A model generated the notes under the pieces. The model saw only the letters and a list, made by a program, of their open reading frames with translations, was not told where the DNA came from and searched no databases. A stretch of DNA of 64,000 nt from Escallonia rubra. Taxonomy: Eukaryota > Streptophyta > Magnoliopsida > Escalloniales > Escalloniaceae. The position numbers were made by a program, and so were the translations under genes. Of this stretch, positions 38,601 through 49,779 are shown piece by piece (position 1 is the stretch's first letter; the number at the start of each line of letters is the position of its first letter). The stretch spans positions 62,001-126,000 of the forward strand of contig JAVXUO010001712.1 in assembly GCA_033065855.1 (NCBI GenBank), read 5' to 3'.

Positions 38601-40262
38601 GTCACCACAGTGACTCTCCTGTGGCAACAAGAGCTGCAAGCAAGCCTTGAGAATGATGGGGAGGCTCAAAAGTTCATCCAGGAGCTGGTGATAAAACCAA
38701 TGGCCACTTCCTACTATACTTATCAAGGAGGAATCTTGAAGTTCAAATGCAAGACATATGTGGGTAGCAATGGTTCACTCAGGGACCAAATCTTACAAGA
38801 AATGCACACTTCAGGCCTGGGAGGTCACTCAGGAATCAACAACACCTACAGGAGAGTGAGTATGTTCTTTTATTGGCCTAGGTTAAAACAGCAAGTCACA
38901 CACATGGTAAGTGAGTGTGATGCTTGCCAAAGGAACAAACATGAAAATGTTCCTTATCCAGGGTTACTCCAACCTCTGGAAATCCTAGAACAAATGTGGA
39001 CTCACATTACCATGGATTTTGTGGAAGGGCTCCCCAAGTCCAAAGGTCAAGATACTATACTGGTAGTGGTGGACAGGCTGAGTAAGTATGCCCACTTTAT
39101 CAGTCTCTCCCATCCATTTACAGCAGAAGCAGTAGCTCACAAATTCCTGGATACTGTATTTAAACTACATGGAATGCCTATGTCCATCACCAGTGATAGA
39201 GATAAGGTATTTCTCTCAGCATTTTGGTCCAAACTCTTCAAATTACTTGGTACTAAGCTAGCTTACAGCTCAGCATATCATCCTGAGACTGATGGCCAGA
39301 CTGAGAGGGTGAATAAATGCCTAGAGAATTACATACGGTGCATGTGCAGTGACAGGCCTTATAGCTGGGCCAGCTGGTTGACCTTAGCAGAGCATTGGTA
39401 CAACACTAGCCACCACGCAGCTATCAATATGACACCTTTTGAGGCTGTGTATGGTTACAAGCCCAGGTCTCTTAACTTGGCCACACTCGAGACAACCAAC
39501 ATTACTGATCTAGATATTTATCTCCAAGATATAAGTAGGATTCTCACATTATTGAAGGACAATCTCACTCAGGCACAAGCTCGAATGCACCAATATGCTA
39601 ATTTGCATCGAACTGAGAGAGAATTCGCGATTGGTGACTGGGTGTACCTAAGGCTGCAGCCCTACAGGCAAACCACCTTAGCCTTGAGACGCAACCTCAA
39701 ACTCCCTCCCAAGTTCTTTGGCCCTTACCAGATCGTGCAACGTATTGGGAAGGTTGCCTATAAACTGAAATTCCCACCCACTTCCAAGGTGCATCCCGTA
39801 TTCCACGTCTCGTTACTTAAGAAGCAGGTTGGTCCTACGCTCACACCCTATACAGCCTTACCTCCCTTAGGAACTGAGGGGCAGATTCTCATCGAACCCA
39901 TCGTAGTCCTTGACCAGAGGATCATTAAAAGACTGAATCAGGCTGTGGGACAGGTCCTGGTCAAATGGTCTAACGCCAACCAAGGGGAAGAAACTTGGGA
40001 GGATTGGGCAGTACTTAAAAGCAGGTTCCTTGAATTTGACCCTTGGGGACAAGGGTCACTTGAAGGGGAAAGGGATGTAGCAGCCCCAGCAGTTGAAGTC
40101 CCAGCTGAAGCTCAGGAGGGGACCAAGGACGGAGCTGGAGCTGAAACAGAACAGCCACCAGGTGCAATTCGAGCTCCATTGAAGACATTGAATATCAAGA
40201 TCATCAAGAAGAAGCCTGCGACGCCAGTAACGACGTCGCTTGAAGAAGATGTTCGCGCCTAA
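35652..40262 (+). CDS. Gag-Pol polyprotein of the gypsy element
   Basis: 1,536 codons in one frame. Parts in order: Gag (about residues 60-200); a zinc-knuckle-like Cys/His stretch (about 292-306); aspartic protease (ILIDTGSTDNFLD, near 377); reverse transcriptase (about 590-760, with FFDDILVYSK near 717); RNase H (about 860-980); integrase with an HHCC finger (about 1055-1095) and catalytic core (about 1110-1270); and a chromodomain-like end (VLVKWSNANQGEETWEDW, near 1435). Order and chromodomain place it among the chromoviruses; I do not assign the lineage. The last 62 codons lie within the 3' LTR, a known arrangement in some chromoviruses. It begins four bases after the left LTR. It reads as whole. 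Confidence 0.9.
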   Translation: MENLATRTTDRSIITSRTLHLLLQVTYHLLGYLSSHFQGSVVMTLGAGCVRLSSTLICVLYMRTMYKVPYASVHFDAQAEHWYAAYIKPIENVDWDSFVRDLYARFSVLTGVSVLGEFNKLHQMGTIDDYFNRFEALRAQVVQEFDYLDESYFCMSFIGGLRPEIQSRVEQFEVGSLTKAIYIARREEVAIQNLLRSHKSWHTAVTTPNYTQTPYKPTFTNPGPSYKPTTPTTTAKPTTFPHIPFKPPTLPYTNSLQKGLLPTPLRLPPKSNQLSTEEHQRRMSQGLCFRCGAKFEPNHKSVCPMRSIAMIIAEDIDEDESVELRSDEKGQLEELNNSEHSPNNEPEISVHALAGYASHHTIRIPGQVGSKLFNILIDTGSTDNFLDPQSAHKLGCTLQATPPLTVAVANGSRLQSDTMCKGFKWKMGTQEFTTDMRILPLGGCDCVLGMHWLRQFGSVNFNFDSNQISFQHQGQLVILTGGEFQGTTIKMITAQAMSKLVQNNVGSLYGQVYAVTIPTSVDQPPMEIQELLTEYQDVFAEPQGLPPHKSHDHPIRLEDGDKPVNLRPYRVSYVQKDEIERLISEMMHSGIIKPSNSPFASSILLVKKKDGSWRMCIDYKELNKLTIKDRYPIPIIDDLLDELQGGSIFSKLHLRSGYHQIRVLDSDTHKTAFRTHTGHYEFLVMPFGLTNAPATFQNLMNTIFQPYLRKFVLVFFDDILVYSKDLQAHLHHLQVVLQLLREHSLFAKESKCTFGQGQVEYLGHIVNQRSVAADTSKVEAMLNWPTPKSLKDLRGFLGLTGYYRKFVQGYGMISKPLTSLLKKDAYYWSGEAQSAFTTLKQAMATTPVLALPNFTLPFEVETDACDVGIGAVLMQQNRPLAYISKGLGIKTMALSTYEKELLALVHAMTKWSPYLSHGHFIVRTDHSSLKYLLGQRVTSLFQHKLLSKLLGYDFEVHYKKGTNNVVADALSRIPQQPQEECNAVTTVTLLWQQELQASLENDGEAQKFIQELVIKPMATSYYTYQGGILKFKCKTYVGSNGSLRDQILQEMHTSGLGGHSGINNTYRRVSMFFYWPRLKQQVTHMVSECDACQRNKHENVPYPGLLQPLEILEQMWTHITMDFVEGLPKSKGQDTILVVVDRLSKYAHFISLSHPFTAEAVAHKFLDTVFKLHGMPMSITSDRDKVFLSAFWSKLFKLLGTKLAYSSAYHPETDGQTERVNKCLENYIRCMCSDRPYSWASWLTLAEHWYNTSHHAAINMTPFEAVYGYKPRSLNLATLETTNITDLDIYLQDISRILTLLKDNLTQAQARMHQYANLHRTEREFAIGDWVYLRLQPYRQTTLALRRNLKLPPKFFGPYQIVQRIGKVAYKLKFPPTSKVHPVFHVSLLKKQVGPTLTPYTALPPLGTEGQILIEPIVVLDQRIIKRLNQAVGQVLVKWSNANQGEETWEDWAVLKSRFLEFDPWGQGSLEGERDVAAPAVEVPAEAQEGTKDGAGAETEQPPGAIRAPLKTLNIKIIKKKPATPVTTSLEEDVRA

Positions 40263-40577
40263 GAGAGACGGCAGCGTTTGGAACTTATGTTCGCGCCTAA
40301 TGGAACGGCAGCGTTTGGATATTCAACCTGTTAGACGAGACGACAGCGTTTGAGGCCAACCATTTAAACATTGCATTTAATTTTCTTTAGCGACACTTCC
40401 TGTGTTTGAAGTTTCTGCTTGTTTTTGTTTCCTGTTTTCATTTCTGTTGTGAATTCCTATAAATCAGGGGAGGGGGATGATGTAAGGGGCATGTGAAATG
40501 TGATATGAGAACCTTCTCTCTTTAGTAAATTCTACTCTCTTCTCTCATCTCTGGCTCTTCCTTCTTTAACTCCCTCA
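40076..40577 (+). repeat. Right LTR of the gypsy element
   Basis: 502 bp, nearly identical to 35146-35647. The polyprotein stop lies 187 bases into it. Confidence 0.92.
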
Positions 40578-40664
40578 ATTGTTAATTCCCTCCATAATGA
40601 AAACCTGAAAATTGGAATCAATTAGCCTTGGACGTGGTGTTTCAAGCTCGATACACTACAGAAT

Positions 40665-40742
40665 TCTACCGGCGGCGGCCGGAATTCTACTGGCGGCGGC
40701 CGGAAAACAACCGGCGGCGGCCGGAAAACAACCGGTGGTGGT
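40665..40742. repeat. GGCGGCGGCCGG minisatellite in the retroposon
   Basis: Four tandem units of about 20 bases of the type CCGGCGGCGGCCGGAAAACA, the last slightly diverged. They stand out as very GC-rich in AT-rich surroundings and are part of the right half of the LINE-like retroposon. Confidence 0.75.
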
Positions 40743-40902
40743 CAAAATTTTTGTTGGCCGTAATAAGGGCGTGTTTGCTGGCTGTGGGGGTTGTTCGTTG
40801 TGGTACTGGGTACTATGTCTAGGGTTTGGTGTAGGTAGATGTCCTTGGGGGTGGGTGGGGTGGGGGGCGTAGGGCCTTGGGGGGGTGGGGGTCTTGGGGT
40901 TT

Positions 40903-40944
<42 letters not shown>
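40903..40944. repeat. (GT)n microsatellite within a G-rich tract
   Basis: About 20 GT units inside a strongly G-rich, C-poor stretch (40845-41050) of GGGGTGGGGG-type sequence. Such G-runs could form G-quadruplexes. Confidence 0.85.
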
Positions 40945-40946
<2 letters not shown>

Positions 40947-41558
40947 GTTGGGGGGGTTTGGGGCCCTGGGGAGGGGGGTGGGGTATTCGGGATAATCTGC
41001 TCTAAGGGTTTGTGTGGGTGGGGGTAGTTAGGGGGGAAGGGGGGGAATATAGCCTGGCTTAGTCCGATTTTTGTGTTTGTTGGTTTGCTGCCAGTTTCAC
41101 AGTTGCCGTGTTTGGGGTGAAAATACCGGTAGAATTTTATGATCGATGACAGATCGACTGCCTCTTATCTTTGCTCGATGATTCCTTTGGTCGTCGAGGA
41201 CATCTTTTACTATTCGTACGGTTTCGGTTGAATTCCTCTCAGTATTATTTGTATTTGTACTTCTTAGATTTAGTTTGTTTTCGTTTTTGTTTACTATGGT
41301 GTTTTTTGTTTCCTTTAGGCTTTTGCATATTACTTAAAGTTAGTCTGAAGTATAGGATATGCTCTGCTTCAGGTTAATTGTAATATGTAGGCTTAGAGGT
41401 ATTTTATTCATTTGTGACCTACATGGTCTTGTATACGATTGAGTCACGGAAATGTCGTGACCTTTATATGCCGTTGGGCAAACTGTGTAACCTTTTAATT
41501 ATCAATGATATTCTCTTATTAACCAAAATAAAAAATAAAAAAATAGGAGTAACTCCCT

Positions 41559-44500
41559 CACGCATGAAGCAGATGAAAAACGAAGCACGTAACAAGTGAT
41601 GACACCACCCCCGCCACCCCCCATACCCCAACCCGCGATCAAGCTTCATTACCATGCAGGTCCGCATTTTTCAAGAGACAAGAGCACAGAAGTTTTGGCT
41701 CAGCTTCACAATACCTCAAAACTGGATTGGTTTGGCATTAAGTAGTCAGATCAGGCTATTTTTACATTCCTTTATGCTGATGTTTTAAGCCGATTAGATT
41801 TTTGGTGCTATATCTTTGTCTCGTTACCAAAAGTAAACCAAGATGCACATATATGCTCCCCATGGTCACCACAGTAACTGTTCATGCAGCATGCTTGCAG
41901 GCAGAAAGATGCCTCTCCTTGCCCTCAATCAACATCATAAGACCTCGTAACTCGGATGGCCTAGTAAAAGAGTGTATGATTGAGGTACTTTTAGTCATAT
42001 CTGTTAGAATGAGCGGCTAAAAAGAGTAAACCATTCGCACAAGGAAAAGGGTTATACTCATTTTGCTGCTGCATTTGATAGGAAGAAGGGAGAGGAATTA
42101 TGTGGATCCTTGCATCATTCACATCCCAAAACAATATTTTTCTCATACCCTTGGTATACAATGTAAGCAACATAGGTTCACACCACGTATAGATGACGAT
42201 ATCAATGTTTACGTATCTAAAAAGAGATAAAACCTGCACATTTAGGGGTTACGCATGATGCAACATTGGTTTGCCTTCGACTCTTTAATAGGTTGGGTAC
42301 CCTTATATAGAAGAAGATAGTCTGTTAAATTAAATTGGTCTATTTGCCACGATGAAATTGCTTCTGGAAAGAAATGAGTTGGTTACTTGTAGTTTATGAA
42401 AAACGAAATTGTAACAGCAACTTTACGATAATGTAAATAAATTCAGCAATTGCTTTGAATATTCGCAACTCACTGGAAGCACAATCCTGCTGTGGTTTGC
42501 AAGAAGCCGATTTTAACGTAACAGACATTAGGTACTAAACTGCCCGTTGTGAACATCTTCATAGTTACTACTCCGCAACATCTTAGTGATAAATTTTAAG
42601 ATATGACAGCTAGTATTTGAAGCTGCAGAATATGTTACATGGATTCTTCAAAATGCGTGAGATACCCGTGTTGGACACTCGACACTCGGACATGGGCATG
42701 GATATATGCGTCCGACACATCTCATAAGATATGTTACTATGAACACTATCTTATATTGTTCCAGTTAATTCGTTATTACTTTGAGATGAGAAAAGCTCTC
42801 AATTAATACCATTTGTCTCACATAAAACACCATTTCACCTAGGAAACTACTAAAAGATAATAATAGATATGAACAATTTGCCGTGTCCCCGTGTCTTGTG
42901 TTTTAAAAATCGGGCAAATCCGACACTTGGACACGTATCCGATCCGGACACTCGTATCGAGTCTATGTAACATAGGCTGCAGATACTAACCGAGAGCAAA
43001 GAGCCAGACTGACTTCCAGACATAATTGTAGGCACTCTTATTTTTCAATACCATCTTCAATATGTCAGCTCAGTCTCTGAAAAAAGATCAAGAGTTGCCA
43101 TAATGAATGGCCGAAGGTTAGTTTCAAAGGATATCAATTGACAAAAAATTTGCAAGATCACAACTTAACTTTCCGCAATCGATATCCAAGATCAGTTTTC
43201 CGCAATTTATATCAAAGAGAAGCATGCCACATTGTAGCATAAACCATGCATATGGTCATTTCCCAAATTGAAGCAAGCTACATTTTGGCAAGGACTATGC
43301 ATATGTTAGTTACCCGAAAACTTGGAACCACAAACTACCGGTCTTTACAGTTTTGGTGAGATGGCGAAAGAAAGAGTCCATGTCAAGGTGTCCCAAAATT
43401 GCAAGCTTCAAATTAAAGATCTGAACTCAACTACACTAGCTGACAATGTATCAAGCTCTCAATCAATCAATGGCCCAGAGTATGTTGTTTGAACTTTAGC
43501 TACAAACCAATCCAAAGATACTTAGCTAGAAGGACCACTTCCACTAGAATTTTGTTCCCATTATCCACAATGCATGATGGAGTGAAATAAGAGGTTAAAA
43601 ACTTCTTACATAACACAAAAAGGGAGATGGGGAACTTCACTTTATCTTCTGAATTATTTAGGTGCAACCACAAATCTAGAACACCACTTGTTATAAGGCT
43701 ACTTCTGAATAATGGCCAGTCCTTTTTGGCTCTCTGGCCTTATCCTATCTACTTGTGCAAAATTCTGTAACTTTGTTCACATCCATCCTCCCGACTGCAT
43801 ATTCTAACCTAAACTTTTCTTGAAGAACATACACTTTCCCATACTTGAACCCCCTTGTGCAGTGCTTGATAATGCATGCAAGGTGCAGACATGATTGGTA
43901 TGTCTTTATCAGTACACAGTCCACCTAGTCATCATCTACTAATAGTAGCTTAAATTCTAGTAGTCCCAGCAATTATGGTTCCTCTCTTGTTTTTTCTCAT
44001 CGATTCATTCTCCTCTCTGAAGGTTGTGTCAAATCCCAGGTCATGACAGGAAGCTGGGAATCTATCGTCCAATTCAGTAGAAGTATAGATTAAAACTAAC
44101 CATAGCAGTAACATATAGACTTATACGTCTATTTTCTCACCACCAAACTGCACATCATTAACGAGTTCGAAGCAATAACAAGAATATTCGTAATCAATCA
44201 ATATATATACTACCTATGGAAGTACGAATGTTATAAATCATTTCTGGACAATTATGTCATCCGTTAATTACGACAATAACAATTATATTCTCCATTTATG
44301 ACTCCTTTTAAAATTTCGTTAAAATTAAATGAACATTGGATAATGAATATGTTCTAAACATTGGAAAATGAAAAGTCTCGTGACAAAGAAAAACAAAACA
44401 AAGAATTTTCTTTATTACTTTCTTTCTAATTTGGTCGAGATGAAATAAACATTGGATAATAAATGTTCTCTAAATATTGGGTAATGAGAACTGTGATATA

Positions 44501-46365
44501 TTTTCTTTTTCTTGCATTTTTTGGTTAGTAAACAATTAAATAATTGTAACACTGGAAAACAAAACAAAGAAACTAAAATACGTGAAAAATCACTTAAGAA
44601 ACAAAAAATTGTTCAAAAAATAAAAGCAGAAATTTTTTTTGAAAAACAAAGTTAATATGCATCAAAATGAAAAAAAAAACAGGGTTTAAATACGGCGCAA
44701 ATTAATAATAGCTTTATACATAAATTGTACTGCTTTTTTAAAGCGGAATTACTGACTATTGAGAATAAATAAGAACTATGGTACTAAGCATGCAAAAGAT
44801 GCTGCAAGAAAGTTACAATCACAGAAAAAAGACGGGCTAGTAAGGATGAGAAATGTGAACTTCTAATATCTTATGAATCAAGGTAAACTAGAAAAATTAA
44901 GAATATTTATTTATTTTAACATAAATATTGTTGATTCAATGATATTGATAAAAGCAGGTACATGCTGAAGCTAGTTGTAATTGGAGACATTCAACAGGCA
45001 TTCATAACATTGTTCGACGCAAGCACAAATTTAATTGGATGTCCAGTCTCAAAATTGATATAATCAAAGAAGATACACAAATCCATAACTATATGCCTTG
45101 TAAAAATTTAGGCAAGAAGGGCGTCTAATACTAAAAATTACACTCAAAATGGAAAGAACCTTGAGAAAATAGAAGGGAAATAATTCAGCTTCATCAATAG
45201 GATGGACAAAAAGGCTAAAAATGATAGAATCCAAGCAAGGCTGATAGCACATGAAGTTCAAGAATAATATCCAACACAAGAAAATGATGGAAACCCTCAA
45301 ATGACAGCTGAAGATCTAGCGCAAAAAAGAAGATCACTTTAATGAAGGCTAAGATGATATTATATAATAAAGTAAAACTATATTTTCTCATTTTACATGC
45401 TAAAAGCTGAAAGTCTACTGCATGCGTCATGAGTGACTTTCATAACACAAGATTATTGATTTTATGCACCACTGCATCTTATTATTGAAATCAGAAACAT
45501 ACATTAATTATGACATTCCTATATATTATTTTATGTATAATTGATTTATATACATATGCATAGTAATTGTCTATATTGTGAGTGTTGATTTGTGATTTGG
45601 ACATGGACATATATAATGTTTCAAACGGCTTCTTATTGGTTATTCGCAAAAAACCCCTTTCCCTTTTTTGGTGTTTAAAGAGAAAAAAGAATTGGCATCC
45701 TCCCTTAATGCCGCAAACAACAAATAATGGTTCTCTCTTTGTAAACTTCTTTGTTTAAACAAAAAAAGAAAAAGAAACTGTCTTTCTTAAGGCTTGAGTT
45801 CTTCTTTCTTGTTTATTATTCAATGGATTATTATTATTATTTTTTTTAAATCTAATTTTAGTCTTCTCGTGATGAATAGAAAAAAAAATCTAGAAAGCTC
45901 ACAGGACCAAACCAAACTACAATAAAATGATGAAAATTATAAATCTTAACTGTATGGCATAAACCAATCTAACAGATTACAAAAACAAAGACATAAATTG
46001 ATTCTTTTGGCTCTGTTTGGTAACACTTTCGGTTTCAGTTTTTTTTTTTAAGAAAACTGAAAAGAGTTGTGGTTTTTTTTTTCACCAGTTTAAAAAACCG
46101 ATGGACCTTTGACAGAGTTTATTTTTTCAAAAAACTAAAAAGAGCAAGCGTTTGACAAAACAGCTCTTTGGGTTTATTTTTTTTAAATATAAATTTTCAC
46201 ATAATTAAAGGTAATTATAGTAATATGTTAATTTCCTTAGCGACGTAAATCATACGATGAGACAATTTATTTTTTCTTAACAACGATTAACAGGACCAAT
46301 GTTATTAGTGGAAGGAAAAAATAAAATAAAAATTGGTGACCATTAGAACAGATAAGAAATGTTAG

Positions 46366-46370
<5 letters not shown>
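41559..46370. other. Gene-poor AT-rich intergenic DNA
   Basis: No family-level coding match on either strand. The block 42655-42970 contains repeated, partly inverted GTGTCCGACAC/GGACACG-type words at its two sides and may be a worn foldback or MITE element. 44280-44700 is very AT-rich with a repeated motif (AACATTGGATAATGAATATG and AACATTGGATAATAAATG). Nothing else is recognised. Confidence 0.5.
42655..42970. repeat. Possible worn foldback element with GGACAC-type ends
   Basis: The left side has CGTGTTGGACACTCGACACT; the right side has GACACGTATCCGATCCGGAC and CACTCGTATCGAG. The words are partly inverted relative to one another across an AT-rich centre. I cannot define ends or a target duplication. 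Confidence 0.3.

Positions 46371-46403
<33 letters not shown>
46371..46403. repeat. (TA)n microsatellite
   Basis: About 16 TA units at the left edge of the repeat-like block that follows. Confidence 0.9.
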
Positions 46404-46408
<5 letters not shown>

Positions 46409-46429
46409 GAATATATATTGAAACCAATA

Positions 46430-47845
46430 AAACAACTCTAGAGGGGGGTGAATAGGATTTTTGAAATATAATGGGGAATTTAAACTAAGCACAATCATAA
46501 ATCTCAAACAAACCAAATAATACTTCAATGAAGATGCTAACTAAACAATCTCATACAATTAAAGAGCAATAAGTAAAGAGATTGAGTTAGAGATACTTGA
46601 CAAGGAGATTTAAATGGTTCGGCTTGATATACCCTCAAGCCTACATCCACCTCTTCAAGGAAGTCCCTTGCAAGATCACTAGAATCCACTAGCAACAATC
46701 TTCTTCCGGGTCAAGATCAAAACCCTAACAACACTTGGTGATATCCCCACACCAAGCACAAGCCTTGAATCCACAAAGCTCACCCAAGACTTGACAAACC
46801 CAAGCCTTGATCACAATCCTTTTACAAAGATCAAATGTGTACAAAGAAACCCTCTTGAAAGGAAATGAGTACAAATGAAGCTCTAGTGCAATAGAGAGAT
46901 GAGAGAATTGATGGCTTGAAGGATGCTCACTCTCAATCAAAGAATTGCTCACCAAGATGCTCTCTTTAATGATGTAAAATCATGAAGATGAAGAGAGAAA
47001 AGTTTAATCTATGAGCCTTGATGTTTCTCTAATAAATGGAGGCTTAGAATGTGATTTCCATGGTGTATAATGAAGTCCCAAATCATTTATATAGAGAAGA
47101 GATCAAATATAGCCGTTATAGGCATAAAGTGGGCAAAATTTCCATTGCAGTCGACTGTAATCCCTCTAAAATAGCTGTTGGAGTTTTGTCCTCAAAAATA
47201 GCCGTTGGAACAGAATTTTGACCAATGCAGTCGACTGTATTCACAGTCAACTGTATTCACAGTCGACTGTATTATCCTACTGCCTATCGGCTGCCTCACG
47301 GAACCCCCTTTCGTATTTTGGGCATAACTTTCTCTAGAAAAATCGGATTGAGGTGCCGTTTTTTGCGTTGGAAAGCTAATGAAAAGTTTTATCAAGATAT
47401 GAAAAGATTAGCACCAAAAACAGTTTTGAGAAAATCTGAGTAAGTTCCAAAGTTCACTCATTTTCAAGAACCACGCTTGTGTGAATGATTATGAACTCAC
47501 ATGCAATGCACAAGGTGTCCTAAGGTATTTTTAGGTCATAGTCATCAAACCAAGCATCAAACCAAGGCTAGTTACATAATAGGAAAGATCAATTATAATC
47601 GATAGTAACTTAGCCGATGCATTCTTTCTTGCTCTTTGACATTGGACTTGATGAAGCTTCCATAGCATGTCACCATAGCTTTAAGCTTCTTTGGCTTTAA
47701 TCCATCTATCCAACTTCTTAAATGTGTCTTCATGAGTGTGCATGTATATACCTACTAAGAATACACTCAAAGCACACATTAGAACATAATCAATGTGTAG
47801 TTATCATCAAAACAAGATGTAAGCCTAGGTTATCCAACCATAGGG
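46430..47845. repeat. Dispersed-repeat-like non-coding block
   Basis: Starts with ACTCTAGAGGGGGGTGAATAG, a phrase I associate with a widespread plant repeat, and shows no coding frame. It is less AT-rich than its flanks and bounded on both sides by TA/CA microsatellites (46371-46403, 47850-47905). Within it the palindrome ACAGTCGACTGT or close variants occur about four times (47148-47162, 47226-47275). It is probably a remnant of a non-autonomous retroelement, but I see neither paired LTRs nor inverted ends. Confidence 0.4.
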
Positions 47846-47846
47846 C

Positions 47847-47849
<3 letters not shown>

Positions 47850-47905
<56 letters not shown>
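47850..47905. repeat. (CA)n(TA)n compound microsatellite
   Basis: Alternating CA (about 47850-47878) passes directly into alternating TA (47879-47905). Confidence 0.9.
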
Positions 47906-47906
<1 letters not shown>

Positions 47907-49779
47907 CAAGGTTGAATATATATTAAAAAAAGGAGAAAAATAAAAAATCAGGAGAACAGTGGAGAGAGAGTCACCGGCCCTAATTCTCCTTCAACACCGG
48001 CGCCGTCTCCGATCATCCCTTTCCTAATTTCCAGCTACACCACAATCGCTGACTTTGAACCCTAGCTTGCAGCCTTCATCGTTGATGCGCTCAACTCCAT
48101 ACCCGGCACCTCACTCCTCCATTGCAGGCACCGCCCACCGCCACCGTCAAGCCATCTTGGTTTGCCATCGCTGGCCACACCCAATCACCGGAGAAAAACA
48201 CCGGCTACATGTTTTATTGGATGTTGCGACCATCACCAAACGGCCACAACCAGTGGTGTCGCCTCCGCGCCGCTACTCTCATGGCGTCGCAGCCACAACG
48301 ATGACCAACGGTAACAACTCCGGTGGAGGCGATGGACACGGTGGTCGATGGAGGCGATGGACGCGATGGTCGGTGGAGTTGATGGACGCGGTGGGCTGTG
48401 GAGTCCATGAGACTTGCGGTCGATCGAGCACAGTGCTGATGAAAGAGATGAAGTCCGAAATTATGTGAGTTTTATACCCAGCAAAGAAATTAAGCAATCT
48501 ATTGCTAGTGAGGCTCGAAACCTCGATCTCATTAAAGAGCAATTTGAGCCCCACGTGAAAAGAGGTTTAGAAAAGAGCTTGGAGCTCTTTTCGGAAATGG
48601 GCCTAGTTTTTAAAGTCTTGCCCCTAAAAAAAAGAGAAACCCAACCAAACACCCCAAGTTCCATGGACTTTTGGGAAACAAAAAAATTGGGCCAAAAAAG
48701 AGCAAAAAAAAAAGGCTGTCAAACGGCCCCTTAGTTTCTCCATTTACTTTTCTTTTCAACAGTAACATCAAACATTTCTTCAATCCAGAAGGCTGCAAAG
48801 AAGATTTTCAAACATTGATAAAAATTTCAAACATCAATTACACATTTTTTATAGAATAAGTCGTCAAAGAAATAAGAACATAATTTAATTATATTATTTG
48901 ATCCAATAAAGCTAATAATACCACCTCAAAAAATACTCTCGACACATCCACGTGCAACGCACATACTCCATACTAGTCAATCAATATAAATATATGAAAG
49001 ACGAGTCATTCTCTGGAATTCTCAGCTCTCTGGTGAAATTTCAGCTTGCTTTGAATGTAGACTTTTAATCTGAACTTCTTAATATTGTTTCAATTAATCT
49101 GGACTTCTAATCCATTTATTATACCTTGAGTTTAGACATCTTATTATCTTATTACTCTCGCATTTAAGTCACGTTGTACTCCGTACCTATCTTCCTTCTT
49201 CTCTCCTCTTCTCACACACCATGTCTCACCCTGTCTGTATGTTGTGGTCAATGCATGCACTCGACTTATATGAAATATAACATACTAGCAACAACAACAA
49301 TCTGAAATTTATGCTTTATCCATATGGTTAGATGCTTGGGGTATTTCAATGTTTATGTTGAAATCTTTCCTTTCATCACTGCTCTATTTTTTTAACAGCA
49401 AATATGGGCCAAAAAGTCAAAAAGGACCAACTTGAAATAGTCATCCTCAGATATATCATGCATGTATGCTATCATGTTGGCATATCCCGATATACAAACA
49501 AAAAGGAAATTAGCCCTAACATTTCTGTTAAAAGGAATTTAAGTAAATAGGAGAAAGGTAACTTCCAATTTCCTCATAATCTTGGTCAAAAATTAGTTTG
49601 TTTGTGTAGCATCTATTAAATAGCATGAATTATCTCATTAACATTTAGATAGAAAATTGAATTAGTATGGAACTACAAATTTTCTAGATTCAAAAATAAA
49701 GTAAACTGTATTTCGCAAAATGTTAAATTGCATACCTCCAAAAAGGAAGAGCAACAAAAGTAATACAGTATCACATTGG

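Larger units (their letters stand above)
35146..40577 (+). mobile_element. Ty3/gypsy LTR retrotransposon (chromovirus), looks whole
   Basis: Two 502-bp LTRs, 35146-35647 and 40076-40577, both TGTAGCAG...CTCCCTCA, differ at about 8-10 positions by eye (under 2 percent), so the insertion is recent (order of a million years or less). A polypurine tract (GAAGGGGAAAGGGA) directly precedes the right LTR. One long open frame (35652-40262) encodes Gag-Pol with protease, reverse transcriptase, RNase H, integrase and a chromodomain-like C-terminus, in Ty3/gypsy order. The element appears whole. It is inserted inside the LINE-like retroposon. A clean 5-bp target duplication is not evident; only AATT is shared at the two edges. 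Confidence 0.93.
34694..41541 (+). mobile_element. LINE-like non-autonomous retroposon, split by a gypsy element
   Basis: The 17-bp direct repeat AATAGGAGTAACTCCCT is at 34677-34693 and 41542-41558. The insert ends in an A-rich tail (CCAAAATAAAAAATAAAAAAA) just before the right repeat. It is preceded by TTTTAATTATCAATGATATTCTC, resembling plant L1 LINE 3' ends. Without the nested gypsy (35146-40577), the retroposon is about 450 bp (34694-35145) plus about 960 bp (40578-41541). It shows no reverse transcriptase and no long ORF. Long target duplications with an A-rich tail indicate target-primed reverse transcription. It is therefore either an internally deleted LINE or a processed copy of a non-coding transcript. 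The left duplication overlaps the right target repeat of the adjacent MITE. Confidence 0.7.

Noticed and set aside
42000-42240. Minus-strand open stretch containing KILFWDVNDARIHIIPLP
   Set aside because: No start context, splice partner or known domain; isolated in gene-poor DNA.
48000-48480. Overlapping open frames on both strands in a GC-richer patch
   Set aside because: Simple CACCGCC/GGTGGAGGCGATGG-type composition with no domain; more likely a degraded repeat.
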